DNA of 64,000 nt from NCBI RefSeq assembly GCF_003390335.1, contig NZ_QUOU01000001.1, positions 2,294,001-2,358,000 of the forward strand. The letters are read 5' to 3'. This stretch comes from Thalassotalea euphylliae (GTDB taxonomy: Bacteria; Pseudomonadota; Gammaproteobacteria; Enterobacterales; Alteromonadaceae). The notes under the pieces were generated by a model. That model made no database searches, had not been told where the DNA came from, and was given only the letters and a program-made list of their open reading frames with translations. Shown piece after piece: positions 1 through 8,847 of this stretch (position 1 is the first letter of the stretch; every line of letters starts with the position of its first letter). The position numbers were made by a program, and so were the translations under genes.

Positions 1-378
1 CTGCGCATGATAGTCGCAAGCTTCTTAACAAAGCACTTACTAGTCGACTGGCGTGCAGGAGAGCAGTACTTTACCGAAAAGCTTATTGATCTCGACTTTG
101 CCGCAAACAATGGCGGTTGGCAGTGGTCTGCGGGCACTGGCTGTGACGCGCAACCTTATTTCCGCATTTTTAACCCGATGACACAAAGTGAGAAGTTTGA
201 TCCTCAGGGTAAGTTCATCCGTAAATATTTGCCAGAACTCGCTGATATCCCAGATAAATATATTCATTTTCCCCACGAGTATATTAAAGTGACAGGCAAG
301 GCTAATTATTGGCCTGCCATAGTTGAACATAAGGCAGCGAGAGAAAAGGCGCTAGCTTTTTACAAGCAGCATTTGTAA
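1..378 (+). CDS. phrB: Deoxyribodipyrimidine photolyase, C-terminal part (partial at window edge)
   Basis: The reading frame is open to the window's left edge, so this is the 3' end (about 125 residues) of a longer gene. The sequence shows the FAD-domain C-terminus of class I photolyase/cryptochrome proteins: WRAGEQYF, NNGGWQWSAGTGCDAQPYF, then FNPMTQSEKFDPQGKFIRK. In the family these residues hold the folded FAD and the lesion pocket, and the enzyme repairs UV cyclobutane dimers with light. It is followed after 55 bases by a lipid-modification operon on the same strand, a pairing known in light- or singlet-oxygen-responsive regulons of gammaproteobacteria. The promoter lies outside the window. 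Distinguishing a photolyase from a cryptochrome-like relative would need the N-terminal half. Confidence 0.93.
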   Translation: MRMIVASFLTKHLLVDWRAGEQYFTEKLIDLDFAANNGGWQWSAGTGCDAQPYFRIFNPMTQSEKFDPQGKFIRKYLPELADIPDKYIHFPHEYIKVTGKANYWPAIVEHKAAREKALAFYKQHL

Positions 379-433
379 AGTAATACAATAAGTTAAGTTG
401 TTTTAACTAACTTTTTAATAGAGTTTATCGTTT

Positions 434-892
434 ATGGAACTTGTCGGCGCAATAAAAGTAAATCATTTGCCGCTTTGGTTAGAGCAATTTATTGATACGT
501 ATCAACAGCTAGGTACAGACAACCTAGGCCTACTCAGTAACATCTATGCTCAAGATGTAGTGTTTATTGATCCAATGCACCATATCTCAGGTTTTGATAA
601 TCTTGAAGATTATTTTGTGAGTTTATACACCAATCTGACCAGCTGCACATTTCGCGTTGATGAAGTACTTTATCAAGGTGAAGATGCCGCGATCTACTGG
701 ACGATGGCGTACTGTCACCCAAAGCTCAATAAAAACAAGTTAGTCACTGTGCAAGGCCACTCAAAGTTGCGTGGTTACGGCGATAAAGTTGTTTATCATC
801 GAGACTACTTAGATTTAGGTGCGATGATATATGAACATGTGCCGCTACTTGGTAGTGTTGTAAAGCTCATTAAGCAAAGGGCGAACGCGTGA
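434..892 (+). CDS. NTF2-like / SnoaL-like family protein
   Basis: A 152-residue protein of the nuclear transport factor 2-like fold. Residues near 35-60 (YAQDVVFIDPMHHISGFDNL) and 70-100 match the usual pattern of helix plus curved sheet seen in SnoaL-like proteins. There is no signal peptide, so it should be cytoplasmic. The stop overlaps the GTG start of the following SDR gene by four bases (GTGA), which implies translational coupling. In related genomes this small gene sits with photolyase, SDR, FAD oxidoreductase, DUF1365 and cfa genes. Its exact role is not established; a small ligand-binding or isomerase-like role in lipid modification is an inference from context. Confidence 0.85.
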   Translation: MELVGAIKVNHLPLWLEQFIDTYQQLGTDNLGLLSNIYAQDVVFIDPMHHISGFDNLEDYFVSLYTNLTSCTFRVDEVLYQGEDAAIYWTMAYCHPKLNKNKLVTVQGHSKLRGYGDKVVYHRDYLDLGAMIYEHVPLLGSVVKLIKQRANA

Positions 893-1695
893 GAGTGTTG
901 ATCACTGGTGCCACGTCCGGAATCGGTGAAGCGCTAGTAGCAACGTATCTTGAAGCTGGTCACACCGTTATTGCTTGTGGTCGCAGCGATGACAAGTTAC
1001 AAGTGATTGCCAAGCAAAGCGAAAGCTTGGCAGGGACGCTTGAATGCTCACGGTTTGATATTACCAAGCGCGATGAAATCGAAGCGGCTATTGGCGCGTT
1101 GTCGAGCGTTGATATTGCTATATTGAATGCTGGCGATTGTGAATACATTGATGATCCATTTCATTTTGATTCTGCACTGTTCGAGCGCGTCATTCACGTC
1201 AACTTAATTGCCATGGGTCACCTTATCTCTACACTTATTCCGAAAATAGCTAAGGGCGGCCAACTGGCGCTAATGAGTTCAAGCGTCACTAATTTGCCTT
1301 TTCCTCGGGCACAGGCCTATGGCGCTTCAAAAGCTGGTGTTGATTATTTAGCTCATACTATGCGTTTAGAGCTTGAGCCTTATGACATTGACGTATCGCT
1401 TATCCATCCGGGTTTTATTAAAACACCACTAACGGATAAAAACGATTTTGATATGCCGTTCTTACTGACAGCGGCAGACGCAGCAAATCGTATCGCGATA
1501 GGGTTAGATAAACGAAAGGCTAAGCTTGAATTTCCAAAGCGATTTATTTATCTGTTGAAATTTATTTCGTGGTTACCTTCATTTGTCTGGACGGGACTCA
1601 ACAGAAAGGCGGTTTACACCAAGTTTCAAGAACGAAAACAACTTATCGACAACAACCAACCTCATCAGAATACACACTCAGGGAGCATTAAGTAG
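889..1695 (+). CDS. Short-chain dehydrogenase/reductase
   Basis: A 268-residue classical SDR. The N-terminal cofactor motif TGATSGIG is at residues 6-13, NAG occurs in the middle region (LNAGD), the catalytic serine lies in LMSSS and the catalytic YGASK follows about 12 residues later. These are the expected NAD(P)(H)-dependent oxidoreductase features. The chosen start is GTG, which overlaps the previous stop as GTGA; the first residues (MRVLITG) begin directly with the Rossmann fold, so no longer start is needed. The stop TAG shares one base with the GTG of the next gene. The substrate is unknown; the operon suggests a fatty acyl or membrane-lipid substrate. Confidence 0.92.
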   Translation: MRVLITGATSGIGEALVATYLEAGHTVIACGRSDDKLQVIAKQSESLAGTLECSRFDITKRDEIEAAIGALSSVDIAILNAGDCEYIDDPFHFDSALFERVIHVNLIAMGHLISTLIPKIAKGGQLALMSSSVTNLPFPRAQAYGASKAGVDYLAHTMRLELEPYDIDVSLIHPGFIKTPLTDKNDFDMPFLLTAADAANRIAIGLDKRKAKLEFPKRFIYLLKFISWLPSFVWTGLNRKAVYTKFQERKQLIDNNQPHQNTHSGSIK

Positions 1696-2981
1696 TGAAG
1701 CGCATTGCAGTAATTGGTTCAGGGATCGCTGGCCTAACATCCGCTTATTTATTGTCGAAAAAGCATCAAGTCACAGTGTTTGAACAAAATGACTACATTG
1801 GTGGACACACAGCCACTATTGATATTGATTATCAAGGCGAACAACTCGCCATCGACACAGGCTTTATCGTCTTTAACAACAAAACCTATCCACTGTTTTT
1901 ACAGCTACTCGAAGAAATTGGCGTTGGCCGACAAGAAACAGAGATGAGTTTCTCTGTGCATAACTTGCAAACTGGCTTTGAATACAATGGTCACAACCTA
2001 AACACCTTGTTTGCGCAACGACGCAACATCGTTAGACCACGTTTTTGGCACTTAATATCAGAGATTCTAAGGTTTAACCGCCATTGTAAAGCTCTGCATG
2101 GCGCTGGGCTTGATGATAACGGCCAAACATTAGGGCAATTTCTCAACGAGCATAATTACAGCCGTTTTTTCTGTGAACATTACATATTACCGATGGGGGC
2201 TGCAATTTGGTCAAGTTCGGTTGCGGAAATGGAAGCATTTGAACTCAAATTCTTTATTCGTTTTTTCCACAATCATGGCTTGCTCAATATTGCTGACCGT
2301 CCTCAATGGTATGTGATACCAGGCGGCTCTAAGCAATACATCGCACCACTGACAAAGAGTTTTGCGAACGATATTCAATTGAATGCTGAGCTCATCGCTG
2401 TCACTCGTCAAGAAAACTCAGTTACGCTACGTTTTACTAGTGGCAGCGAGCAAGTATTTGACGAAGTCGTATTTGCTTGTCACTCAGATCAAGCCTTAGC
2501 ACTGCTAGGTGATGCGAGTAGTGAAGAGAAACAAGTGCTTGGCGACATTCCTTATCAAGCGAACAGCGTGGTATTGCATACAGATAAAGCACTATTGCCG
2601 AAACGCAAAAAAGCGTGGGCGAGTTGGAATTATCAATTAACCACTAATCGAAATCGCCCAGCGAGTGTGACTTATAACATGAATATTCTGCAAGGGTTGA
2701 ACGCAAAACACACTTACTGTGTCACACTCAATCAAGAAGAGGATATTAACCCTGAGCACATTATTAAAAAGTTTGAATATCACCACCCTGTATTTAACTT
2801 AACTTCCATGGCTGCGCAGCAAAAGCGTGCATTAATTTGTGGTCAGCGAAACACGCATTTTGTTGGTGCCTACTGGTATAACGGCTTCCACGAAGATGGT
2901 GTACGCAGTGCCAATGATGTTGCAGAGCGCTTTGGTTGTGAGTTGCAATCCAGCGAGCAACTGAGCAAGCAATATGGCTAG
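1695..2981 (+). CDS. FAD/NAD(P)-binding flavin amine oxidase-like oxidoreductase
   Basis: A 428-residue protein starting from GTG directly after the SDR stop (one shared base). The N-terminus has the dinucleotide-binding GSGIAGLTSAYLL motif followed by an acidic strand end (VFEQN) and GGHTATIDI, typical of NAD(P)-binding Rossmann/amine-oxidase-fold flavoproteins. Near the C-terminus HFVGAYWYNGFHEDGVRSA matches the second FAD contact region of the same family. Homologues occur beside DUF1365 and cyclopropane synthase genes, where they are thought to desaturate or oxidise acyl chains. The exact reaction is inferred. It overlaps the DUF1365 gene by eight bases. Confidence 0.92.
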   Translation: MKRIAVIGSGIAGLTSAYLLSKKHQVTVFEQNDYIGGHTATIDIDYQGEQLAIDTGFIVFNNKTYPLFLQLLEEIGVGRQETEMSFSVHNLQTGFEYNGHNLNTLFAQRRNIVRPRFWHLISEILRFNRHCKALHGAGLDDNGQTLGQFLNEHNYSRFFCEHYILPMGAAIWSSSVAEMEAFELKFFIRFFHNHGLLNIADRPQWYVIPGGSKQYIAPLTKSFANDIQLNAELIAVTRQENSVTLRFTSGSEQVFDEVVFACHSDQALALLGDASSEEKQVLGDIPYQANSVVLHTDKALLPKRKKAWASWNYQLTTNRNRPASVTYNMNILQGLNAKHTYCVTLNQEEDINPEHIIKKFEYHHPVFNLTSMAAQQKRALICGQRNTHFVGAYWYNGFHEDGVRSANDVAERFGCELQSSEQLSKQYG

Positions 2982-3930
2982 TAGTTCTCCATTGGAAAGT
3001 GACTCTACACAGGTAAGCAATTCGGTTGATGACTTTGACTCTGGCAAGAGAGTTGCGGGTGCTCATAAAGAGTGCATTAACAATAATCTTTATGAGCAGC
3101 AAAGCAGTGCGGTGTTTGTGGGTAGTGTCCGTCATCGCCGCTTTTCTCCCAAGGCCCATAGCTTTAGTTACCCACTTTACATGTTGGGGCTTGATGTCGA
3201 TGAAATATCAGCTGGCGAGGCTAATTCAAGCCTACTTGGCAACCAGTGGTACAAGCCACTGCGTTTTAACGAACAAGACTATTTACGCGGTGAACCGGGT
3301 ACCTTAAAACAACGTATTGTTAACAAAATTAGCAGTTTAGGTGGCTCTGGCTTAATCAATAGCATCACCATGCTGGTGCAAGTGCGCTGTTTTGGGCTGT
3401 ATTTTAGTCCGGCTAATTTTTATTTTGCGTACTGTAAAAGTGGCGAATGCCAATACATGCTAGTTGAGGTGAGTAACACGCCTTGGAACAAGCGTCACTA
3501 TTACTTAGTAGATATGAAGCAAATAGCGCCTTCGGAAAAAGATTTCCATGTTTCGCCATTTATGGACTTAAACATGGCATATCACTGGCGCGTAATAGCA
3601 CCGAGTAGAAACCAGCAGAGTAATACGATAGAAAACAGTAGCTGTACCCGTAGTGCGCACGATAAAGCAAACGAGGTGACCAATTCAAGCGCAGCGAAGA
3701 CGCTGATTCATATTGAGAATCGAACCCCTCAAAATGAAAAGCTTTTCGATGCAACATTGGCACTTAAACGGTTGCCGCTAACGAATGGTAATTTAGGGAA
3801 AGTGTGGCGTAAGTTTCCAGCAATGACGCTTAACGTTGTCACTGGCATTTATATTCAAGCATTAAAGCTATTGTTAAAACGTATCCCGTTTGTGCCTTAT
3901 CAGCACAAAGAGAATAAACAAGAATTGTAA
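2974..3930 (+). CDS. DUF1365 family protein
   Basis: A 318-residue protein of the DUF1365 family, recognised from VGSVRHRRFSPKAHSFSYPL, from MLVQVRCFGLYFSPANFYF and from ALLVEVSNTPWNKRHYYL-like text (here YMLVEVSNTPWNKRHYY). The ATG start lies within the end of the preceding gene. About 45 hydrophilic residues precede the conserved domain, and a low-complexity polar insert (roughly residues 208-250) interrupts it, so this copy is slightly longer than usual. The family is nearly always encoded between a flavin oxidoreductase and a cyclopropane-fatty-acid-synthase gene, as here. Its biochemical function is unproven; participation in fatty acid modification is inferred from this conserved neighbourhood. 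Confidence 0.9.
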   Translation: MASSSPLESDSTQVSNSVDDFDSGKRVAGAHKECINNNLYEQQSSAVFVGSVRHRRFSPKAHSFSYPLYMLGLDVDEISAGEANSSLLGNQWYKPLRFNEQDYLRGEPGTLKQRIVNKISSLGGSGLINSITMLVQVRCFGLYFSPANFYFAYCKSGECQYMLVEVSNTPWNKRHYYLVDMKQIAPSEKDFHVSPFMDLNMAYHWRVIAPSRNQQSNTIENSSCTRSAHDKANEVTNSSAAKTLIHIENRTPQNEKLFDATLALKRLPLTNGNLGKVWRKFPAMTLNVVTGIYIQALKLLLKRIPFVPYQHKENKQEL

Positions 3931-4063
3931 GATAGTGATATGTATGAGTTGGTCTGCTAGCGATGAGTGAAAACCCTAAACAAACTCATTAACAAAATAG
4001 CTAGAAACGAAAACAGCTAACTTATATATCGCATAACAAGAACTAAATATATATCAGGAGCAC

Positions 4064-5314
4064 ATGGTGGAAAACGTTGCATCACAATTAGACAAGCCAA
4101 CAAGTTTTTCGCAGTCTAAATTTCAAGACTGGGTTAACCAACGTTGCCGCCAAATAATTTTTAAAATATTCAATCAGCTGCCCAATGGTCAACTGATAGT
4201 CAAAGAGGGTGATGAGCAGCACACATTTGGTTCATTAGATGCTAACACACCATTAATTGCGACCATTGAAGTGAAACAAGCGCGTACATATAGTGCGTTA
4301 GTCAAGGGGGGTAGCATTGGCGCGGCGGAAGCTTATATCGCAGGTGACTGGGAAACCACCAATCTGACCGATTTAATACGTATTTTTGCCAGAGCGCAGC
4401 ATGTTACTGATCGTTTTGAAAAATATGTTAGCTGGTTAACTAAACTTAAAAACCAATGGTTTCACTTTAGCAATCGCAATTCGCAAGAAGGCTCAAAGAA
4501 AAACATTCTCGCCCATTACGATTTAGGCAACGAGCTATATACCCGTTTTCTTGACAAAGAAATGATTTATTCTGCTGCGATTTACCCAGAGAATGATGCC
4601 ACGCTTGAACAAGCACAACTCAACAAATTAAAATTGATTTGTGATCGACTTGAGCTCACAGCCGATGATCATTTACTGGAAATTGGCACAGGGTGGGGTG
4701 GTTTAGCTATTTATGCGGCTAGTCATTACGGCTGTAAAGTAACGACGACAACCATTTCAGATGCGCAATACGAATACGCTAAAAACAGAGTGGAAACACT
4801 TGGCCTTAGCAAGCAAATTACTTTGTTGAAAAAAGACTATCGCTTGCTAACGGGTCAGTTTGACAAGCTGGTTTCGATTGAAATGATTGAAGCTGTAGGC
4901 TATCGCTATATGGACAGCTTTTTCGAACAGATTAATGCACGATTAAAACCGGGTGGAAAAATGCTTATCCAAGCGATTACCATTGCCGATCAACGGTTTG
5001 ACTACTACCTCAACAACGTTGACTTTATTCAGCGTTACATTTTCCCGGGGGGATTCCTTCCTTCTATCGAACTTATGGCCAATAAGGTGCGCAGCAAAAC
5101 CTCTTTGGTGATTGAAGGCTTACACGATATTGGCATTGATTATGCGAAAACGCTGGCCGCATGGCGAGAGCGCTTTCTTGTTTCGTGGCCTGAACTGCAA
5201 ACCTTTGGCTATGATGAGAAGTTCAAACGCCTTTGGTTGTTCTACCTGGGTTACTGTGAAGGGGCGTTCCTGGAGCGTTCTACTAGCACGGTCCATTTAA
5301 TTGCGAGAAAGTAA
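4064..5314 (+). CDS. cfa: Cyclopropane-fatty-acyl-phospholipid synthase family methyltransferase
   Basis: A 416-residue SAM-dependent methyltransferase of the cyclopropane fatty acid synthase family. The motif LLEIGTGWGGLAIYAA (about residues 204-219) binds SAM, and HYDLGNELYTRFLD plus MIYSAAIYP form the signature that precedes it; VSIEMIEAVGYRYMDSFF and YIFPGGFLPS are also family-typical. E. coli Cfa is 382 residues. The enzyme adds a methylene group to cis double bonds of membrane phospholipid acyl chains. A good ribosome-binding site (AGGAG at about 4053) precedes the ATG. A 133-base gap separates it from the DUF1365 gene, so it may also have its own promoter. A terminator follows. Confidence 0.95.
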   Translation: MVENVASQLDKPTSFSQSKFQDWVNQRCRQIIFKIFNQLPNGQLIVKEGDEQHTFGSLDANTPLIATIEVKQARTYSALVKGGSIGAAEAYIAGDWETTNLTDLIRIFARAQHVTDRFEKYVSWLTKLKNQWFHFSNRNSQEGSKKNILAHYDLGNELYTRFLDKEMIYSAAIYPENDATLEQAQLNKLKLICDRLELTADDHLLEIGTGWGGLAIYAASHYGCKVTTTTISDAQYEYAKNRVETLGLSKQITLLKKDYRLLTGQFDKLVSIEMIEAVGYRYMDSFFEQINARLKPGGKMLIQAITIADQRFDYYLNNVDFIQRYIFPGGFLPSIELMANKVRSKTSLVIEGLHDIGIDYAKTLAAWRERFLVSWPELQTFGYDEKFKRLWLFYLGYCEGAFLERSTSTVHLIARK

Positions 5315-5349
5315 TGTTTTAGTTGTTCACTTTACTCCTTAACTAATAG

Positions 5350-5388
5350 AAAACGGCCTTAATCCCCCCCGATTGAGTCCGTTTTTTT
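5350..5388 (+). terminator. Rho-independent terminator after cfa
   Basis: An imperfect inverted repeat (AAACGGCCTTAAT and ATTGAGTCCGTTT) with a short C-rich loop is followed by seven T residues. It lies 36 bases after the cfa stop and ends the photolyase-lipid operon. Confidence 0.8.
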
Positions 5389-5606
5389 ACGTAATGATTG
5401 CCTGTCACTAAAAAGCAAATAACTTGAAGCTGGCGTGGTAATAACTACAGTTAATACATGGGCGTTCGTTAATTGATCACACTAATATTAATTCCAATAC
5501 CAATTGGATTAAAAAGGAGGCAAGTTATCTCGTTGTTGTGCAAGTAGTTATGACCAGTAATTACTTGATTCGGTTTTACAAAACCCAATACTCCAAGGAG
5601 AGCAAG

Positions 5607-5984
5607 ATGAAAAATTCGTTAATATTATCTTTAATCCCCGCTGTATTATCACTGACAGGTTGTCAACATACGCCTGTATCTTCAGCACCAACAAAAAGCT
5701 TTGTAATTGTTGGTGAATCAAATGCTGGTGGCGTCGACGCTGCTCAAGAACTACAACTTGCAATAAACCGGAGCCAAACCGTGGGATGTAAGGCCATTTC
5801 GGTCGGTGGATATGGCGCTGGTGGTGAGGGGATGGTACTGGGTATCGCGGCCTTAATTAGTTGCCCGTTAGGTGTGCATATTATTCCGACAGGTTTTCCC
5901 TATGACGCCAACACTGGCGTACAAATACCAGTCAATCCAGCTGATGTATTGCCGCCACCGCTAACACCTGCACCAACGCCTTAG
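5607..5984 (+). CDS. Small lipoprotein, glycine-rich, unknown function
   Basis: A 125-residue predicted lipoprotein. The start at 5607 is preferred because AAGGAG is six bases upstream and because the protein then begins with a clean lipoprotein signal: MKNSLILSL, a hydrophobic stretch, then LTGC with the lipidated cysteine at about residue 19. A longer in-frame start 69 bases upstream would bury this signal. The mature part has a glycine-rich segment (GGYGAGGEGMVLGIAALISC) that could form a short membrane-associated hairpin, and a proline-rich tail. No family is recognised with confidence. It stands alone between two terminator-like structures. Confidence 0.75.
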   Translation: MKNSLILSLIPAVLSLTGCQHTPVSSAPTKSFVIVGESNAGGVDAAQELQLAINRSQTVGCKAISVGGYGAGGEGMVLGIAALISCPLGVHIIPTGFPYDANTGVQIPVNPADVLPPPLTPAPTP

Positions 5985-6016
5985 TGTTAAGGGGGAGCTA
6001 AAATTTTCGTGAATAA

Positions 6017-6050
6017 ACAACAAGGGCTCAATTTGATGAGCTCTTGTTGT
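6017..6050. terminator. Strong stem-loop between convergent genes
   Basis: A 14-base-pair stem (ACAACAAGGGCTCA with TGAGCTCTTGTTGT, one G-T wobble) encloses a six-base loop. It sits between the lipoprotein gene and the convergent rlmI gene. The T-run is weak on both strands, so factor-independent termination is likely but not certain. Confidence 0.6.
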
Positions 6051-6067
6051 GTACCATGTTAATTTCA

Positions 6068-7258
6068 CTAATTCACTTGGCAAACGAAGCCTTTGAGGTA
6101 ATAACCTTCTGGGTAATTACTTGAAACCGGGTGATCAGCAGCTTGATGTAAGCGCTCAACAAAATGACAAGTTTTGCCGGCATCTAATGCGGCATCAGCC
6201 ACGACTTTTTGGAAAAGTGGTGCGTCAAGTAAACCTGAGCAGCTAAATGTTAGCAGTAAACCGCCTGGATTTAACAACTGCATAGCGAGCATATTAATGT
6301 CTTTATAGCCGCGACAGGCACTGGTTAATTGCGCTTTGTTTTCAACAAATTTGGGTGGATCCATAATGATCATGTCAAAACGAACACCTTCGGCTTTGTA
6401 CTGACGAAGCAGTTTGAATACGTCTTCTTTTACAAACTCAACTGGCGCATTTTCAAGGTTGTTTTCTGCTAAATTTCGCTTGGCTATATCTAATGCCGCT
6501 TGAGAAACGTCGACATTCGTTACAGAAGCAGCACCAGCGGCGGCGCAATGCAGAGAGAAGGTGCCTGTATAAGAAAAACAATTGAGGACTTTTTTATCCT
6601 TGGCGTATTTACCTGCGGCCAAACGCGAGTCACGTTGGTCTAAGTAAAACCCTGTTTTATGGCCAGTGGCGACATCGACAATAATATTAATGCCATGCTC
6701 GCATATTACTCGCTCTGTGCTGTCTTTTTCGTTTGCTAACCAGCCAACTTGCTTTTCCAGACCTTCTTTTTTGCGTACATCAACATCAGAGCGTTCAAAT
6801 ACGCCGCAGTTGGGGTAAAGCTCGGTAAGTACATCAACTAACGTGTGACGGTGAAATTCAGCACCTGCGGATAGCAGCTGGCAGACAATAATGTCGTCAT
6901 ATTTATCGATGGTAATACCCGGCATTCCGTCAGACTCGCCAGCAATCAGTCGGTAGCCAGTTAATTGCCCTTGTGCGATAAACCAATCACGGCGTTGCTG
7001 CGCTTGTTCCAGTTTGCGTTTGAAAAAATCGCGATCAATTTCTTCTTTTTGATCAAACGTCCACACGCGCACACGCATTTGAGACTCAGGTGAATATGCA
7101 CCGCGAGCCAACCAGTTATCTTTGCTGTCATAGACGTCAACTGTTTCGCCTAGCATAGGTTTACCCTTAACTTTACTGACGGCTTTGGAGAAAATCCAAG
7201 GGTGCTTGCGGCGTAAAGATTTTTCACGACCAACATTTAAAAAAATTCTTGCTGACAT
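6068..7258 (-). CDS. rlmI: 23S rRNA (cytosine-5) methyltransferase RlmI
   Basis: A 396-residue protein, the same length as E. coli RlmI, which methylates C1962 of 23S rRNA with SAM. The start is placed at 7258 (MSARIFLNVGREKSL) although the frame is open for 70 more codons; the extra part is not family-like and would overlap the divergent acylphosphatase gene. An N-terminal PUA-like domain (residues 1-80, including HPWIFSKAV) precedes the methyltransferase domain with FSYTGTFSLHCAAAGA (SAM binding), DMIIMDPPKFVENK and the catalytic cysteine in TFSCSGL. It is divergent from acyP with about 78 bases between the starts. Confidence 0.95.
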   Translation of the reverse strand: MSARIFLNVGREKSLRRKHPWIFSKAVSKVKGKPMLGETVDVYDSKDNWLARGAYSPESQMRVRVWTFDQKEEIDRDFFKRKLEQAQQRRDWFIAQGQLTGYRLIAGESDGMPGITIDKYDDIIVCQLLSAGAEFHRHTLVDVLTELYPNCGVFERSDVDVRKKEGLEKQVGWLANEKDSTERVICEHGINIIVDVATGHKTGFYLDQRDSRLAAGKYAKDKKVLNCFSYTGTFSLHCAAAGAASVTNVDVSQAALDIAKRNLAENNLENAPVEFVKEDVFKLLRQYKAEGVRFDMIIMDPPKFVENKAQLTSACRGYKDINMLAMQLLNPGGLLLTFSCSGLLDAPLFQKVVADAALDAGKTCHFVERLHQAADHPVSSNYPEGYYLKGFVCQVN

Positions 7259-7336
7259 ATGCCTATACTTAGAGAAAACAAAATTGGGCAGATTGTAGTG
7301 AAAGCCGTTTGCCTGTGCAATCAAAGGAGCATAAAT

Positions 7337-7606
7337 ATGGCAATATGTTGTCTTGCAAATGTTAGCGGCAAAGTACAAGGGGTGTATTTTCGCGCATCTT
7401 GTCAACAAATGGCGATTGACTTGCAATTGAGCGGCTATGCAAAGAACTTGGCAGATGGTGACGTACAAGTACTCATTTGCGGAGAAGAAGGTAATGTCAA
7501 TAAAATGCTCGACTGGCTAGCCGAAGGGCCAAGTCAGGCAGAGGTGAGCAATGTATCGCACAACCAAGTGGAGTATCAATCCTTAAATCATTTCTCGATA
7601 GGCTAG
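7337..7606 (+). CDS. Acylphosphatase
   Basis: An 89-residue protein that hydrolyses acyl phosphates such as acetyl phosphate. The start at 7337 follows a clear AAAGGAG; a longer frame to 7259 exists but lacks family similarity. The catalytic loop GKVQGVYFR is at residues 11-19 with the key arginine, and the catalytic asparagine lies in GYAKNLADGDV. Length and layout match E. coli YccX, and YccX is also the neighbour of rlmI in E. coli, which supports both calls. Confidence 0.93.
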   Translation: MAICCLANVSGKVQGVYFRASCQQMAIDLQLSGYAKNLADGDVQVLICGEEGNVNKMLDWLAEGPSQAEVSNVSHNQVEYQSLNHFSIG

Positions 7607-7736
7607 CGCGTTTGGCTAAATTAAGCCTCCATAACGCAGTGTAAAAAACGTATTAAAAAGCCTTCAAGTGGTTCTTTTAGCGCAAGCCTTGTCTGGTGAG
7701 ATTGCCAGCAGTAAACTTGCGTAAATACAACTTTAA

Positions 7737-8768
7737 ATGAACCACTTAGCAATGAATATGACCTCAGCAAAGATGCGCTTTATCGATGTAAAAGATACCA
7801 CTATCGCATTTAACGAAATGGCTATTCCGACCCCTTCTAGCAATCAATGTCTTATCAAAGTAAAAGCTATTGGTATTAATCGCGCTGATTTATTGCAAAA
7901 AGCAGGGCTTTATCCGCCGCCAGCTGGAGAGTCTCCCATTTTGGGGATAGAGGTCGCCGGAGAGATTGTTGGCGGTAACACAGGTAACTTTACGCTAGGG
8001 GATCGCGTTTGCGGTATTGTCGCGGGTGGTGGCTATGCTGAGTATGCGGTTATTGATAAAGACCATCTAATAAAGTTACCAATGCACTTTTCATTCGCAC
8101 AAGGAGCGGCGTTAGCTGAAACTTATTTAACTGCCTATCAGGCATTATGTGCTATTGGCCAGCTAAAGCAAAACGAGAAAGTGCTTATTCACGCTGGGGC
8201 AAGTGGTGTTGGTACCGCAGCGATACAACTCGCTAAAGCAAAAGGGTGTTTTGTCGCAGTCACTGTTGGCAATGAAGCAAAAATGAATGCCTGTAAAGCA
8301 CTAGGGGCTGACATCACTATTAACTACAACACCACCTCATTTTCACATTGGGCTAAAACTAACCAGCACCACTTTAATGTGATTCTTGATGTTGTCGCGG
8401 GAAGCTATGTTAATCAAAATATTAAAGTGGCAGCCGTTGACGCACGTATTGTCGTACTTGCAATACTTGGTGGTCGATACGCTGAGCAATTAGATGTGGC
8501 TCGCATGCTACAAAAGCGCGTTACCTTATCTGCTAGCACATTAAGAAATCGCAGCGATACCTACAAGGCAGACTTAGTGCAAGCGTTTACCTCTGAGTTT
8601 ACACAATTGCTTTATGGTCAATCGTTGTCACATGAACAATTACAGCCCAAGGATTTGATTCAGCCAGTCATTGATACCGTTTTTTCTTGGCAAGAAGTTG
8701 AACTTGCGCATCAAAAAATGGCTGAAAACAAGAATATTGGTAAACTTGTAATGACTGTTGACGAGTAA
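7737..8768 (+). CDS. NAD(P)H-quinone oxidoreductase, zinc-independent MDR family
   Basis: A 343-residue medium-chain dehydrogenase/reductase of the quinone oxidoreductase (PIG3-like) group. Features include NRADLLQKAGLYPPPAGESP near the N-terminus, GIEVAGEIV, and the NADPH-binding HAGASGVGTAAIQLAKAKG at about residues 150-168. The structural and catalytic zinc cysteines of alcohol dehydrogenases are absent, as expected. It probably reduces quinones or reactive alkenals with NADPH in the cytoplasm. The first ATG has no strong ribosome-binding site and three further ATG codons follow within 36 bases (7752, 7758, 7773), so the start is uncertain by up to 12 residues. Confidence 0.9.
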   Translation: MNHLAMNMTSAKMRFIDVKDTTIAFNEMAIPTPSSNQCLIKVKAIGINRADLLQKAGLYPPPAGESPILGIEVAGEIVGGNTGNFTLGDRVCGIVAGGGYAEYAVIDKDHLIKLPMHFSFAQGAALAETYLTAYQALCAIGQLKQNEKVLIHAGASGVGTAAIQLAKAKGCFVAVTVGNEAKMNACKALGADITINYNTTSFSHWAKTNQHHFNVILDVVAGSYVNQNIKVAAVDARIVVLAILGGRYAEQLDVARMLQKRVTLSASTLRNRSDTYKADLVQAFTSEFTQLLYGQSLSHEQLQPKDLIQPVIDTVFSWQEVELAHQKMAENKNIGKLVMTVDE

Positions 8769-8847
8769 AGTAGTTCACTATTAACATTTAGCACTCGGCA
8801 GGGAGTTAAAGTCAGTTAGCGTTACTTACTCGTATTACTCGCTTTTA

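Noticed and set aside
5538..5606. Longer start of the small lipoprotein
   Set aside because: It would place 23 polar residues before the lipoprotein signal and lacks a suitably spaced ribosome-binding site.
7259..7336. Longer start for the acylphosphatase
   Set aside because: The 26 extra residues have no family similarity, and AAAGGAG supports the ATG at 7337.
7259..7468. 70-residue N-terminal extension of RlmI
   Set aside because: It would overlap the divergent gene completely, and family members begin at MSARIFLNVGREK.
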